Shown here one piece after another: positions 34,935 through 47,610 of a stretch of DNA of 64,000 bases. The stretch spans positions 15,317,501-15,381,500 of the forward strand of contig NC_059351.1 in the NCBI RefSeq assembly GCF_019703515.2, read 5' to 3'. The DNA is from Myxocyprinus asiaticus (taxonomy: Eukaryota; Chordata; Actinopteri; Cypriniformes; Catostomidae). The translations under genes and the position numbers were made by a program. The stretch's first letter is position 1. Every line of letters starts with the position of its first letter. The notes beneath the pieces are model-generated. The model ran no database searches, had not been told where the DNA came from, and was given only the letters and a program-made list of their open reading frames with translations.

Positions 34935-35988
34935 AGTGGCCCCAAGACACTTAAGTCACACTTAAAAATATATAAATGCCATTGCAATAGATAACAAAAT
35001 ATCAAAGCAAGTGGCATTTCCTGTAAAGAAAGATAGCACATGCACACTTTTCAAGCAAAGCATTTTATAAACACAAGTGCGTTCTGTTTTAAATAATTAA
35101 ACAAATAGATATACTTTTCAAAATGAAGACAAAAAACAAAACATTTTTGGACACTTTTTGGTCGTCAAATGTTAGTGGAACAGGTCCATAGCAGTTGATG
35201 TGAGGAGGTTCCTCTGATAGGACACTTCCTTGGGGCCAGTTGCTTAAAAATAATTACAAAAATGGCTCTGATATTTTGTTATCTATAAAATGAAATTCAT
35301 ACTTTTATTTTTTTTAGATGGCTCAAAGGGATAGTTCACCCCAAAATGAAAATTGTCCTATCATTTACTCACCCTCATGCCATCCCAGATGTGTATGACT
35401 TCCTTTCTTCTGCTGAATACAAATGAAGATTTTTAGAATAATATCTCAGCCCTGTAGGTACTCACAATGCACGTGAATGAGTACCAAAACTTTGAAGCTC
35501 CAAAATGCACATAAACACAGCATAAATGTAATCCATAAGATTCCAGTGGTTAAATCCATATCTTCTGAAGTGATATGATAGGTGTGGGTGAGAAACGGTT
35601 CAATATTTAAGTCCTTTTTCTTCTGATTTTGGTTATTTGCATTCTTCGTGCCTATCATCCCCTACTGGGCAGGGAGGAGAATTTATGGTAAAAACTGACC
35701 TAAATATTGATCTGTTTCTCACCCACACCTATCATATCACTTCATAATATATTGATTTAAACACTAGAGTCTTATAGATTACTTTTATGCTGCCTTTATG
35801 GAGCTTAACATTTTTATCACCCATTCACTTGCATTGTATAGACCTACAGAGCTGAGATATTCTTCTAAAAATCTTCATTTCTGTTCTGCTGAAGAAAGAA
35901 AGTCATACACATCTGAGATGGCACTAGGGTGAGTAAATGATGAGAGAATGTTCATTTTTGAGTGTCCAAATACATTTTGGGGCCACTG
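34935..35988. repeat. MITE family B, copy 2, carrying a nested family A MITE
   Basis: The ends agtggccccaagacacttaa and the inverse (tccaaatacattttggggcc, act) match family B at 49041-49489, together with the inner motif aacaaaatatcaaagcaagt. Family A sequence occupies 35323-35965, explaining the extra length. Confidence 0.7.
35323..35965. repeat. MITE family A, copy 4, nested inside family B
   Basis: It begins caaagggatagttcacccca with tcatttactcaccctcatgc. The right arm has catctgagatggcactaggg then gtgagtaaatgatgagag. Its last bases are replaced by the family B right end, marking the nesting. Confidence 0.7.
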
Positions 35989-36173
35989 TTTATTGTTGCT
36001 TATGGTGATGCTCTTGCTGATTAGAATATATTTGGTCTCGTGTCCTGGTCAATGTACAGTAAGTTAGCATTAGCATTCATACAGTGTGTTGTTGAAAAAG
36101 CCCTTTTTATTGAAAGTGGTATATAATGATTAAATATAAACATGATCCCCTTGTCTGACCTCTGACCTCTTAC

Positions 36174-36329
36174 CTCAGCCTGGAAGCCCTCTACTAAGAT
36201 GGCAACCAGTAAGTTAAAGAGGACATAATTTCCAAAGGTCATCAGGGCCACAAAGTACAAAGCTGCCAAGGGAGAAGTGGAGGCCATGCCATAATACAGA
36301 ACCACGTTCCAGTCCTCCTGCGTCAAGAT
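36174..36329 (-). CDS. cacna1i: cacna1i exon 10: domain II selectivity filter and S6
   Basis: The 156-nt in-phase exon encodes [20 protein letters not shown] and then [32 protein letters not shown]. The Glu of TQEDW is the domain II filter residue. WNVVLY and ASTSP match Cav3.3 better than Cav3.1. The donor is GAG|GTAAGA. Confidence 0.96.
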
Positions 36330-37966
36330 CTGTGGAGAGACACACAATAGAGATAGAGATGAGGATTGTAAGCAATTATACTGATTCCTGGAGTTTTCTT
36401 TGAGGCACATTTCACAGACAAATTTCACATTTTATATTATTTATTTACATTGAGTGTATGCATCTATGCTTGAATTGTTTAATTGGTTTAATTGGTCATC
36501 AGTTTTTACTTAATATTGATGGACAAAAACAATCACTTAAATGCTGTGAATATCTTCAAATTGATTTTATTTGTATTTACATTTACAATATGTAATTTTA
36601 TATATTTTTTTAATATTTATATTATTTGTATTTTGTTTGTCACATGCTGTTACACCTGTATGTTTACAACATACCTTAAAGTAAACTATAGTTTTTACTT
36701 AATGACTGGTAGATTAACACTAATAGAAATTTATATTTGGTGGTGATCAATATTAACAGGAGACCAAACCAAATAACTGAAACTGTAGTTAAAATAGTGA
36801 TTATAGGTACTTTTATTATAGGAACACAATTTTCTGGCCTAAGTTCGAGAAAAGTACCATATTATTTTTGATATTATTAAGAATACCTAAGAGTTACTTG
36901 AAAGTATGTTGATAAACTGAAGTTCAGTCATGAAAACTATCTAAAAGATTATGTGTGTATGACATATTGATAAGATTTTGGTCTTGGAGCACTAGATCTG
37001 CTATGCTGCTGCTGCTGCAGAGCAAGTACTGAGACTTACTTCTGCTAGAAAATACACATACTGACATATACAAACATACTGAGTTAGCATGTGGACATGC
37101 TGCTGCTGCCGCACAATTAGACAAAATGTAAGACATGCTACAATGAGCGTGTAGGACATGCTGCTGTACAAACAGACATAAAAACAATCATAATGTAGCA
37201 GATCTAGACATGTGTAGCTGGGGTGGAGGTGGGTTTCAGAGAAAAACTCTCGCAGCGTGCTGCAGTCAAGCCAGCTTATCTGCAAAACTGAGCAATTTAA
37301 ATGTTAGACAAAGAGAGACGCAAGTTGATTGGCTACCCGACAGTATGGTAAGGGACCAATCAGCTTACACCATGTGAGCCAATTGGCTAACAGATGACAA
37401 GTTCAAAGAACCTATCAGCTTGTGTAACATAGAGTTTCATGTCTGAAATTTGCAAATTTCTAAAAAAATTTGTCTCATTAAGCATTCTAGTATAAATACA
37501 AAGAACTTTGTTTAGGTTTTTTTCCTTCACCCCAGCATATTTCATACATATATCCACTGAAGAACCCAAACAATCCCCTCTCTCTAGCTCTTCCTCTAGA
37601 CTGATTTAGACCAGATGAAAACCAGCAAGTACTGCCTGGAGTTTATATTTCTCTTACAAACACGCACACACACAAACGCACTTCCACACAGACAGAAATA
37701 GAGATTAGGGAAATTAAAGGCTCCCAGTGCCCAAGAAACCTTGACTCTGTGGCTTCCTTCAGGGCCTGGATTTAATATGGCACCATATCAGTATTTGCAC
37801 AAGTGTCGGCCCCGGTGACCTCATCATACTGCCCAATACTACAGGGAGAGGGCTTGATGACCTCATCATGTCTGCAATAAAATGGGCAGACTTTGATGAC
37901 CTCAGCAATTTTAACTCTGACACAACTTGTAGAAGTTTGGATAATCCCAGTCTTAAAAGTGCGACT

Positions 37967-37970
<4 letters not shown>

Positions 37971-37999
<29 letters not shown>
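37971..37999. repeat. CA microsatellite
   Basis: A run of about 14 CA units in the intron between exons 9 and 10. The rest of that intron (36330-38971) is AT-rich, with clustered ctgctg motifs at 37000-37170 and a partial family A end near 38278 (ttaaagggatagttcatcca). Nothing coding was seen. Confidence 0.95.
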
Positions 38000-38002
<3 letters not shown>

Positions 38003-38971
38003 TTAGCCTGACTCTTTAGACTACCTAACAGACAGATCTGACTGCAAGCAAATTTTAGAAAATAGCGTTATTATTATGTATTTATTTACTTTTCTTTGCT
38101 GTCATGTGCAGTGATGCCCCATGGTGATGTTATATCTAGAACAAAGTATATGGCTATGTTCACACAGCAGCAAAATACATTTCTCAGTACTGTTTGGATT
38201 GCTAAATCCAGTTCTGTTAATACACTATTTGGTTATGAAAATGAATGACAACCGTATTCTATAAACAAAGTAAATACCTTAAAGGGATAGTTCATCCAAA
38301 AAATAATGACAAAATTTGCATTTTTCCTTTAAAACGTTTGTCGATCCCAAACACTGACTGTGTGAACATAGCCTTTAAGGTTTGCTTGAATCCTGTACAT
38401 GCAATGAATTACACGTAACATTTTCTTAATTTTAATATAAATGTAAAACTTTAAAATAGCTGTTATGTCACTGAGCATTTGTTCTGCCAAGCAATGATTT
38501 GTTAAGTTCATTTAGACAGGCAAAATACCTACAATCCCTTGCCTCAGCATTTCTACAAAATGCTGCTCTTCCAACTTTAAATGCTCACTTCTTAATCAAA
38601 ACTTGTCTCCAAAGAATAAAATACCTTTTTTAAAAAAAACATCTGGACTTTAAACATGCAAGGCACTGTAAGTTCACTTGAAAGTTTGTTTGTTTTTTTT
38701 TACACTAAAGTAACCACCTGACTCCTGGTGGTCAGCAACATTTGGGGATTTTAGGAACAGCACGATCAAAAATTATGATGTTATGATGTATGATGCATAA
38801 TGTTTCATCTTTCTCTGAAGAGGAAATTTACATTATTAAGCAATAACAAATAGTCCACAAATAACTTCTACCTAATACAGTAACATCTTATGAAGTACAT
38901 TCAGTCCTTAAGCGTATCTGCAGAGATTTGCTTATTTAAACACATAAACTGCGTGGATATATTTTGCTGAC

Positions 38972-39089
38972 CTGAAACACAGTGACGATGGCCCAGAGGA
39001 GTGAGTCAAAGTTCTTTCTGTCTGAGACTGTGTCTCCATTCTCCAAACGCAGGGTGAACTTACACCCAAACAGGTGCATCCCCAATATA
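38972..39089 (-). CDS. cacna1i: cacna1i exon 9: domain II S5 end and pore turret
   Basis: The 118-nt exon encodes [39 protein letters not shown]. The motif HLFGCKF...[17 protein letters not shown] is characteristic of T-type domain II. The donor is CAG|GTCAGC. Confidence 0.96.
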
Positions 39090-39623
39090 CTGAAACACAG
39101 AAGACAAGCGAAAGAGAAACAGAAATCAGAGAGACAGAGAGGATATAAGGGAAAAGCATAAAAAACGAAACATTTAATTAATTTCATGCAAGAATATCAG
39201 GCTCATTCTCATGAAATAGTGCCATTTGTGTGACCATGACTTACTACTGATATAATTAAAAAGATACAGAATTTTGACTGTGCATTTCCATATAGTCATT
39301 TAACAGACTGTATTGTTCCATCAAACGAGGAACATAAGCAATTCGTCAGACTTTCTCACATTATTTGAAAGACTTGACTCTGTTTATTCATTGTGTAAAG
39401 CAATTTTTATAAAAATTTTTTTTTTTTTTACAATAAATCATTTATTTTGATGATTTTTAATCAGAATATAAGTCAATTTGCATGTCATTTATCACCTTTA
39501 CATTTTAACGGGTTATATATGATAAAATAAAAACAGAAATAAAATTCTACCTAAACTTTTATTTAAATTAAAATATCATGCTTTCACTAAAATGCTAATA
39601 GAGTACTTTCCATTTATGGCCAT

Positions 39624-39624
39624 A

Positions 39625-39663
<39 letters not shown>

Positions 39664-39664
39664 T
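39624..39664. repeat. ATT trinucleotide microsatellite
   Basis: About 13 perfect att units in the intron between exons 8 and 9. Confidence 0.97.
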
Positions 39665-40187
39665 TCCAAAATGGTTGTATTTATTTATGCCCAAGTGTTT
39701 ACACATGAATATCCATGATATCTAATTTCCCTAGTATCTATTCAGAAAATAAGTATATTATCCAAAGTATATTATATGAATTCCAAAATAATTTAGGGCT
39801 CTATGGTTAGTAAAATTAACTAACTATTGGTACTTTGCAAGGCCGAAACCACATATTTAGGATTGGGGATAATCATTTTAAATAATAGTTTAACCAAAAA
39901 TTCTGTCATTACTGACGTACCCTTGTCGCTATGTCATTCCAAACCCTGACATTCTTTCTACTGCAGATTTCCATACAATCTGCATGTACTGCCTCATTCA
40001 AAAGCACCCAAAACGATCATAAAAGTATTACCTAAAGACTCATGTGTCAAATTCTAAGTCCTCTGAAGACTCACTTTGTATGATAAATAGACCAACATTT
40101 AGGTTATTATTCACTCTCAAATCAAATCAAATCAAATAATATGATAAAATAGTAAAATAATTACTAAACTCTGTAAATCAAATATGT

Positions 40188-42007
40188 CAACACGGCGATA
40201 CCATCAAACCTCATTGGTTATTGTGTTGTTACGTCGGGTCATAAGACGCGGAAGAATCACTAAATACGTTTCCATCCAAGGAAATATAGCTGATGGAAAC
40301 GCAAATTATCGCTAAAATTTCACAAGTGTCGTTATAATATTCTTCTATTTAACTCTAGCGCATAAACTCTATGTCGATACTTCAAATGTCACGAAAAACA
40401 GGTTTGGAAACACTTTAGTCGAGAAAATTGGCATTAACGCAAAAATGTAGTGTCACATGACAGAATTTACCCCAATCTTTAGCCTGTGTTACTCATGACG
40501 ATAGTATACATTCTTGAAAGACAATTTATTGTACATGATTATGGATTGATCTTAATGGCATATAGATCTGATGCTGAAAATATGACACTTCCAGAAGTGC
40601 CAACACAAATATCTCGTATCATGCACATTGACAAGTGCACAGAGGACTAATGAATGGCCACTTTTTGTGATTAAATTAATCGTGGTAGCTGTCTGTTTAT
40701 TTATTAAAGTTGCTTTTCCACACCATTCAAAATAACAGACGTAACCCACAATACAAAAAATATATCATTTCTATGCACAAAGATGTTTTAAATTAAAAAT
40801 AAATACACAGTACTAGGAGAAAAGCATCAGTGTGCTTTTTTTTGGAACGCTAACATATAGCCCGATTCTATAAAATGATTGTTTATACTTTTGAAAAATG
40901 CTGGCAAAATTCCCTGTATTAAATTAGGCTAAATAAATTACCAAATGAATAAAGCATTAAATAAAATAATTAATTACCAAACAAAAAAATAATTTTTTTA
41001 GACCTATATAATTGCCGTTTCTTTACACAAACTTAAAGCCTTACCCTGTTCTGTAGATGAAAAAAGTTGGCTGAATGATATTCTCAGAATGTTCTACACT
41101 TCAAGACTATAAACTATCAGAACTATTTGTCCAATGCGGAGTTCACTTTCAGAAAACGAGATTTTGAACATTTTAAAACTTTTAAATATTTTAAATCTAA
41201 CCCTCTTTACCTCAGATTGCATTTGCTGAGCTTCTTCAGAAAATGTAAATTGCATTATGAAGCTAAAATTAATTTTAGATGACAATCAAGTTCAGTTGAT
41301 CGTTAAAAGTTGCTGGACAAATATGTGGGAAATAATGCAGTTGTGATGGCGATGCTTTAGATTAGATGATTGTTCAAAATAGCCTATTTAATATAAGGAA
41401 TGTATCATATGTAAACCCTGATATTAAACCACATCAGTTTTTCTTTAATAGCTGTGCACACAGCATATACACATCAATGGATGGTCCTTATACTAAGACC
41501 GAAAGTTTCCCCCACTACTTGGTGCAGGTTGCCAGCTTGAGCAGGGCCATGATGATTCGCTTTCAGGTCGGAACCGGTGGCAACTTACGATTGGCGCAAC
41601 ATCAGGACTAGTATTACAGTCCTATCAGTCCTATGCAATTCCTCATCTTCTGATTGTATTTATTTGTGAAATTAAAATGACAGTAGCTGGCTAATTTCAA
41701 TGAATTTTCTCAATATTCTCCCCATTTTACCCAAATAAATTAGGTACATCTGAGAGGTGAAAAGTACACAATTAGCGATATACACACATTTCTGTATGGA
41801 AACGGCTTAAGGGCAGATTTATTTTGCGACAAACCAAAACTTATGCGACAAAGTGTTTTTTTTTAAGCATAACGTCATCACGCACACCATTTTTAGGCAG
41901 AAGAATTTCCCAAACATTTTTTACGCATTTTCACTTTGTTGATAACAAAATAGCAGGAAAAGTGGGTGGAAACTAGGCTAATGAGGTTTGATGTTATTGA
42001 CGTGTTG
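40188..42007. repeat. Inverted-repeat element about 1.8 kb, no coding capacity seen
   Basis: The left end caacacggcgataccatcaa, acctcattgg is the imperfect inverse of the right end (aatgaggtttgatgttattg, acgtgttg). Inner motifs tttccatccaaggaaa and gtggaaactagg are also near inverses. The family is unknown to me. Confidence 0.5.
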
Positions 42008-42023
42008 CAATGTTTGTAATTTA

Positions 42024-42619
42024 TTAAAGGAATATTCCGGGTTTATTACAAAATAAGCTCAATCGACAGCATTTCCAGCATAATGTTGATTACACCAAAA
42101 AAATTATTTCAATTCGCACCTTAAAAAAAGAAAAATTGGTTACAGTACCCCACTTACAATGGAAGTGAATGGAGCCAATTTTTTGGAGGGTTTAAAGGCA
42201 GAAAAGTAAAGCCTAGAATTTGATAAAATCACTTACTGTATATTAATTCTTCTCTTAAAACTGTAAAGTTGCTTTAAACGTCGTTTTCCCAGTCTTTTTA
42301 GGGTTTACGCTACGTTGCCTTGGCAACGATGTTGTAAAATTGGATAAAACTTTAAACAGAAAAGGTTAGTATGCGAATTTATCACACTAAAATCATGCTA
42401 ACACACATTTTGTTTATGTCTTATGGCTATACTTTCTTTCCACGTTTACGGATTGGCTCCATTCACTTTTATTGTAAGTGCCTCACGGTAACCCAGATTT
42501 GGGCTTTTTTTACAGAAAAGGAGGGACAAGTCGACATAAATTTTTGTGGCAATCAACATTATGCCACAAATGTTGTCAGATTGAGCTTAACTTGTATTAA
42601 ACCTGGAATATTCCTTTAA
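42024..42619. repeat. Palindromic MITE family C, copy 2 (longer form)
   Basis: It starts ttaaaggaatattccgggtt, aagctcaatcgacagcattt and ends with aatcaacattatgccacaaa, ggaatattcctttaa. It is about 600 bp, twice the length of copy 1, because it has extra central sequence. Confidence 0.75.
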
Positions 42620-42787
42620 TGATTTGATTTGAGAGTAAATAATGATTTAAGTTTTAGTCTGTTCATCATACAAAGTGATTGTATGTATCCAGAAAAAATT
42701 TGGAATATGACACACAGGTTGCATGTCACTTTATGACACTTATGGATGCTTTAAGCTTTAAAGGGGGTCACTATCAAAGGGACAGAC

Positions 42788-42973
42788 CTGAAGATGAAGA
42801 TGAAGAGCATCAGCAGCATGCAGAAAGTGGCTACATTGTCCATAGTCTTCATTAGCACCACCAGCTGCCTGCGCAGAGCAGGGAGGAACCGTACCAGCTT
42901 CAGAACCCTCAGCAGACGGAACGTCCGTAAAACCGAAAACCCTCCGTCCGCTTGTCCAACGATCTCCCATACA
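42788..42973 (-). CDS. cacna1i: cacna1i exon 8: domain II S4 and S5
   Basis: The 186-nt exon encodes [40 protein letters not shown] and [20 protein letters not shown]. This is the IIS4 voltage sensor, the S4-S5 linker and the first half of IIS5. The donor is CAG|GTCTGT, less canonical than its neighbours. The preceding intron is only about 430 bp and holds a short repeat. Confidence 0.96.
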
Positions 42974-43016
42974 CTGTACAGACCACCAGACAGAAGATTT
43001 CAAAGCACACCTTGAA

Positions 43017-43260
43017 TTAAAGCTGAAGTATGTAATTTCTGCACCCCTAGCGCCACCGAATGGAAGTGTAAAAATAAACAACATTTTCAAAACAGTTTTC
43101 TGAAAACGCCCCTCATCTGCTGTTGTTTGAACTGTCAGATAGTCCCGCCCCTAACTCACACCATTGGTTGAGGAACAATGTTGGGGCGGGTCTAAGCAGG
43201 TCACTCTAAACAAACACAGGAATTTTATAGTGCAGAGACAAAGTGTTTACAGTTTTTGAG
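43017..43260. repeat. Interspersed repeat in intron between exons 7 and 8
   Basis: It starts ttaaagctgaagtatgtaat, ttctgcacccctagcgccac and includes agtcccgcccctaactcaca. The start resembles one end of the element at 54652-55481. Confidence 0.5.
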
Positions 43261-43402
43261 AAAATGAACCTCTGAATGACTTGTAGTTGTCTCTGCATAT
43301 TAAGCTGGGATAGAAGGATGTATTTTAACACTGAAAATGTTACATGTTTCAGCTTTTAAAACATAAAATGCATTAAACAGAATGGAAGAGAACAGCATAT
43401 AC

Positions 43403-43554
43403 CTAATGATAACAATGATCCCATCAAAACTGTTGTAGGGGTTGCTGATGTAGTCGAACAGACCACAGGCCGAAAGCTTGAGGAGCATCTCTAATGCAAA
43501 CAAACTAGTGAAGACAATATTACTGATCTCCAGCACATCTGTCAACTCATCCGG
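43403..43554 (-). CDS. cacna1i: cacna1i exon 7: domain II S2-S3
   Basis: The 152-nt exon encodes [38 protein letters not shown] and [17 protein letters not shown] supports Cav3.3 over Cav3.1 (GPFGY). It ends in phase 2 and the Ser codon is completed by exon 8. Confidence 0.95.
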
Positions 43555-46500
43555 CTAAAGGAAAGAAAGAGAAAGAGAGCATAAAATATTCCTCTTTCAT
43601 GTAATTACACAAAATTCATGTAAATACACCTATCAGGCTGTAAAACCTCTTTCGTTTTACTATTGGAACTTTTATTTTTATGAATGTATCCTTGCCAGGT
43701 CTGTCCGGTGTATCTATTTATACAACCATGTGAGTACAAAATCAACTGTGCAATTAAAATCAGTGTAATTTAATTAACATTGCTTAAGTTATTCAAACTG
43801 ACACTTTTGGTGGAAACCTTAGAGGAGGATTTGAAGCACACAAACACTGTTTTCACTGTCATGACATAATATTTATATTCTTCCTCTTTCTCTCCCTGTG
43901 GCTTTGTTTCTTGCCGATTAAGAGCTGGTGAGCTGTCTTATTAACTGTGTCTACTGTAATGTAAATAATCATTTCCCTGGCAACAGAGTGAATGTCCTCT
44001 GCCTCAAACTGGTTCATCTCAGACTCTCACTGTCTCTCTCAGACATACACAGAGACACAAACTAATCCTAACCAAGGGGGTTAATTAAATGCAATATGAG
44101 CTACCAGCACCCGTAGTAGTATCACACCTTATACACAATGGTGTGTGTTCATGTTGTGTTACAATATGTCACACTGTAAAAAGTGTTAATGTGCAGTTGT
44201 TACCTTAAAGAGAGATTTCTCCCTCATCTGACCCTTAGTCATTTTAATCATTTTTCACACTCTCACTTTTTTTATTTAACTGTCAACTAGCAATGTCTAA
44301 AAGTGTATGTACATGCATCACAGGATATTTATGAAATGGAAATATCAACCACAGTGTTATTTCCAGCATATCTCAAATTCTGTATTATGTTTAAAGCAAT
44401 TCTATGGAAATGACGGTGATGAAAATGACATTTAAAAAAATAAAATAAAATTGCTGACTGCTTTGCCTTGCTAAGGCTAATTTCATAGCTAACATTGTAT
44501 GTATCCTAATGGAGGGGTGGATTTACCCCTGCCTCTTTAGCTTATTGATTAGTTGAATACATTTACTAGCAATTGTTGTAATCAAAAGGTAATCAAAGCG
44601 CTTTTACTCATGAGCATTTATTCCGGATATGTTATAATTATGAATGTTACAGGTCATTTGTGTATTTGACCTCTGAGGTGTGACTGAGGGTCTGACCCAT
44701 GTCAGGAATGCAGTTAACAGTGCTTTCTCATTTAGCCTGGCTCCCAGAGAACAAGTATACAACTGGATAAGGCCTGAGTCCCAGTGAGTGTGTCTCAACC
44801 TTGAGAGAAAAGATAGCTTATGTTGTGTTCTGTCTAATGATGTCATTGGAGGTATTTTTTTTGTAGTTTTGAGAATCATGTGACTATATCAGAAGAACTG
44901 GATGCCAGTTTATCTAAAGAGAACACTCACCTCTGACCCATTTCTGCTTACCAACTTGACTTAGCGTTTTAAAAATATAATCTTTTGAATGATTGCGGCA
45001 TGTCTGTAAGATTTCTAGAATTGTCTGTACTGTTCACCTATCAGATCTCTGTACTTGTAAGAGATGATGGCAATTCATTTGCATATGCCTATAATTACTG
45101 TTGTTTTTGTAATCTAAGTTAGTTTGAGGTTAGATCCTCAACTCATTTTCTGTTTCTGTCCTTTGCCTTTGGAAATGTGGAGAACTTTGTCTTCAGTAAT
45201 CTCTCTCTCTATTTATTGAAACTTCAACTTTGACTCCTGGTCATCATTGTACATGCTGGTCTCTTTACCTCATAACTGTATTTCCTTACACTAAATACAC
45301 TAAATTAAATAACATGTTCACACTTTTTGCCAAAATTGGGCAAAATTACAGATTTATTGGAACTGATGCTCAATAAAAATACTGCTCACAAGTGATATTT
45401 ACCTTGATTTTTCTTGGTTTACTTCAAATATTATTTGTAGAGGTTGACTGATAATGGATTTTGCCGATGCCAATAACTAAGGTGATGGAAAAGGCCGATA
45501 ACCGATTAATCGGCCAATAGTTTTAAAATGTATTTATAGAATTTAGAGTCTTTCCTTACTCTGACAGGCACAGACATTGAGGTTACAAGAGTCCAAAATT
45601 AACAAAATATCAGCTGCAGTTTATTGTGCAACCAAAATCCCAATAATAACCAGAAAGAAAAATAAAACCAGCAATTTACGTGAACATGACAAAATTCTAG
45701 CAATTCAAACTTTATGTTCTGTATAACACGTTTGACTGCAAGTTTCCAGTGAAATGTCCAGCTGGGGGCGCCAAAAGCGAGTAAAATGGTGTCGTCTTTA
45801 GACAAGGTTTTAAAACATACCTCCCTAACCTAAAACTTTTACCTGAACCTAACCAATAGTATTTTAAAATATAAATGAGACGTTTAAAAAAGACATCCTT
45901 ACCAAATCAATGCCTAAACCTAACCATTAGTGTTTTAAAATGCAGAATCAAAATGAAAAAAATCACATATTCTGAACCTACCACATCATTTCATGCTGCT
46001 TCTATGACTGTGACATGTACTGTCACATGTCAGCTTGAATTCATGGCTGGACTTGAACTTTGGTCCTCCACCTTCAAGTCCAACACCCTATCAGGTGAGC
46101 TACCACACAAGCTATTCATGTTGGAATAAGTGTATATATGTAGGTGAGTGTGTAACAAGCATTGAAATTAGTTAGAGTAAAGTGTGTTGATATCATAAAA
46201 TAGCAGGTTCTGAGTAATAGAGAGAAAAATACGTATTTATAAAGTCATAATCAGCCATTAAAGTCACGATTTGAGTGAAAGTGTATAAAACACACAGTTG
46301 TTGCAGTGCTTCTAGTGTTCATTTCACCTGGAAACTACAGGGAATTGTACCTGGAGACACGTATAACAAGTTTTGCAAAAATGTATATAGTCACATTTTC
46401 ACTTTGAGACCAGGTTGGAAAAATTTGGTGCATAACACGGGACTTTTAACTATAAGCAAGACCCCGGAATAAACGTACTTATTTTCAAATGATGCAGACT

Positions 46501-47260
46501 TGGCTCTGTTACAATACTCTATATTTAAGTATTTATCAAATTAAGCTTTTTATAGCCTACAATCACTAGGTTAAAGCTATTGGCAACTATTGACATTAGT
46601 TTAAAACATGTTATAATTAGTTGTTTGTTAGTTAGTTTGTTTTTATATAGGATTTTCATAATTTAAGATCGAAAATCTGACTCTGGGACAAGGCTAAAAC
46701 AATAAAAACAAAACATAAAAGGAATTTGTAAAGTACCAAAACCTAATGATGAAGGTCTGGTAAAAAGTTTCCAAATTAGTTTTAATGTGAACATAATTTA
46801 ACAAAAAGGAAAAAGGTGAAATCTTTTAATTTGAATAAAAGTTAAGATGAAATTGCATGAAGTTGAGGAAATACCCATATATCATCTCTGTGCAAGTCAA
46901 AATCAGACCCCTAAAATTCCTTAGGATAAATAAAAAATAAATGAGACAAATGATGACATACATTTAGAGAATGGATCTATAAAATTAATGTGGATAGCAT
47001 AGCTCAGATGATTTGAGAACAATTTGAGACATTGAGATCTCTTCTGAAACTAAATAGACACAAGGGTGATTACTAGGGGCGTTTTCTTTCACCTATGAAT
47101 CTCATTGCTGTCAAGGACAAACAACTGAGATACAAGAGATCTCCTTTATAATTTTTCTATCCTATGAATGGAAATGTGCTGTGTACATCATGATTAAACA
47201 TAAACGCCCATTATATTGTAAGGTTTGTATTTAAGTGAGTTTATTTATGTATGCTTTCAC
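43555..47260. other. 3.7-kb intron between exons 6 and 7
   Basis: AT-rich and non-coding. It contains a short repeat with gattaatcggcc motifs (about 45440-45530) and a tRNA-like sequence (46040-46108). I see nothing else that can be named. Confidence 0.5.
46038..46108 (-). repeat. tRNA-derived SINE head (decayed)
   Basis: On the minus strand, gtgtggtagctcacctgata resembles a tRNA A box and, about 35 nt later, aaagttcaagtccagcc resembles a B box (consensus GGTTCGANTCC). Between them, gggtgttggacttgaaggtg would be the anticodon-arm region. The spacing fits a tRNA. Internal changes and the lack of a closed acceptor stem argue against a working tRNA gene. Confidence 0.5.
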
Positions 47261-47610
47261 CTGTTCATGGTACTCCACTCCCATGCCGAGTGTATTGATA
47301 AGGATTGCGATCATTATTCCTCTGTTGAAGTATTTGCTGTCCACAGTCCGTCTCAGCACAGTTCTGATGTAATGAAGACACATACACACACAATTCTCAT
47401 TCTCAGACACCTTTTCTTCTGTGTCCTGGTTCCTTTTGCTCTGTTCTGGGCTGTAGTCCAGCCCCTGTTTCTCGGGGTCCGATTCACCGTTGGAGTCACA
47501 ATTAACACCATCACTTTCCTTGGTGCAAACAGGGCAGGAAGACAATTCAGAGGATACAAGTCCTGCCTTGCTGTCCAGACACACGCTCGAACATGTGCCC
47601 GGATACACAC
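47261..47610 (-). CDS. cacna1i: cacna1i exon 6: end of I-II loop and domain II S1
   Basis: The 350-nt exon encodes variable loop with SSCPVC (a CPxC-like motif shared with mammalian Cav3.1/3.3), acidic and Lys-rich stretches, then [20 protein letters not shown] and [11 protein letters not shown] (IIS1). KYFNRG fits Cav3.3; EYHEQ is also found in Cav3.1. The phase joins exon 5 as G|GT. The donor is CAG|GTGAAA. Confidence 0.93.

Larger units (their letters stand above)
39882..42765. repeat. Composite: split palindromic MITE with two further elements inside
   Basis: The left part (actcactttgtatgataaata near 40071 and cactctcaaatcaaatc near 40111) is the inverse of the right part (gatttgatttgagagtaaat near 42621 and gttcatcatacaaagtgatt near 42661). 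This marks one palindromic MITE. Its centre is occupied by an inverted-repeat element (40188-42007) and by family C copy 2 (42024-42619). The outer limits are approximate. Confidence 0.55.
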
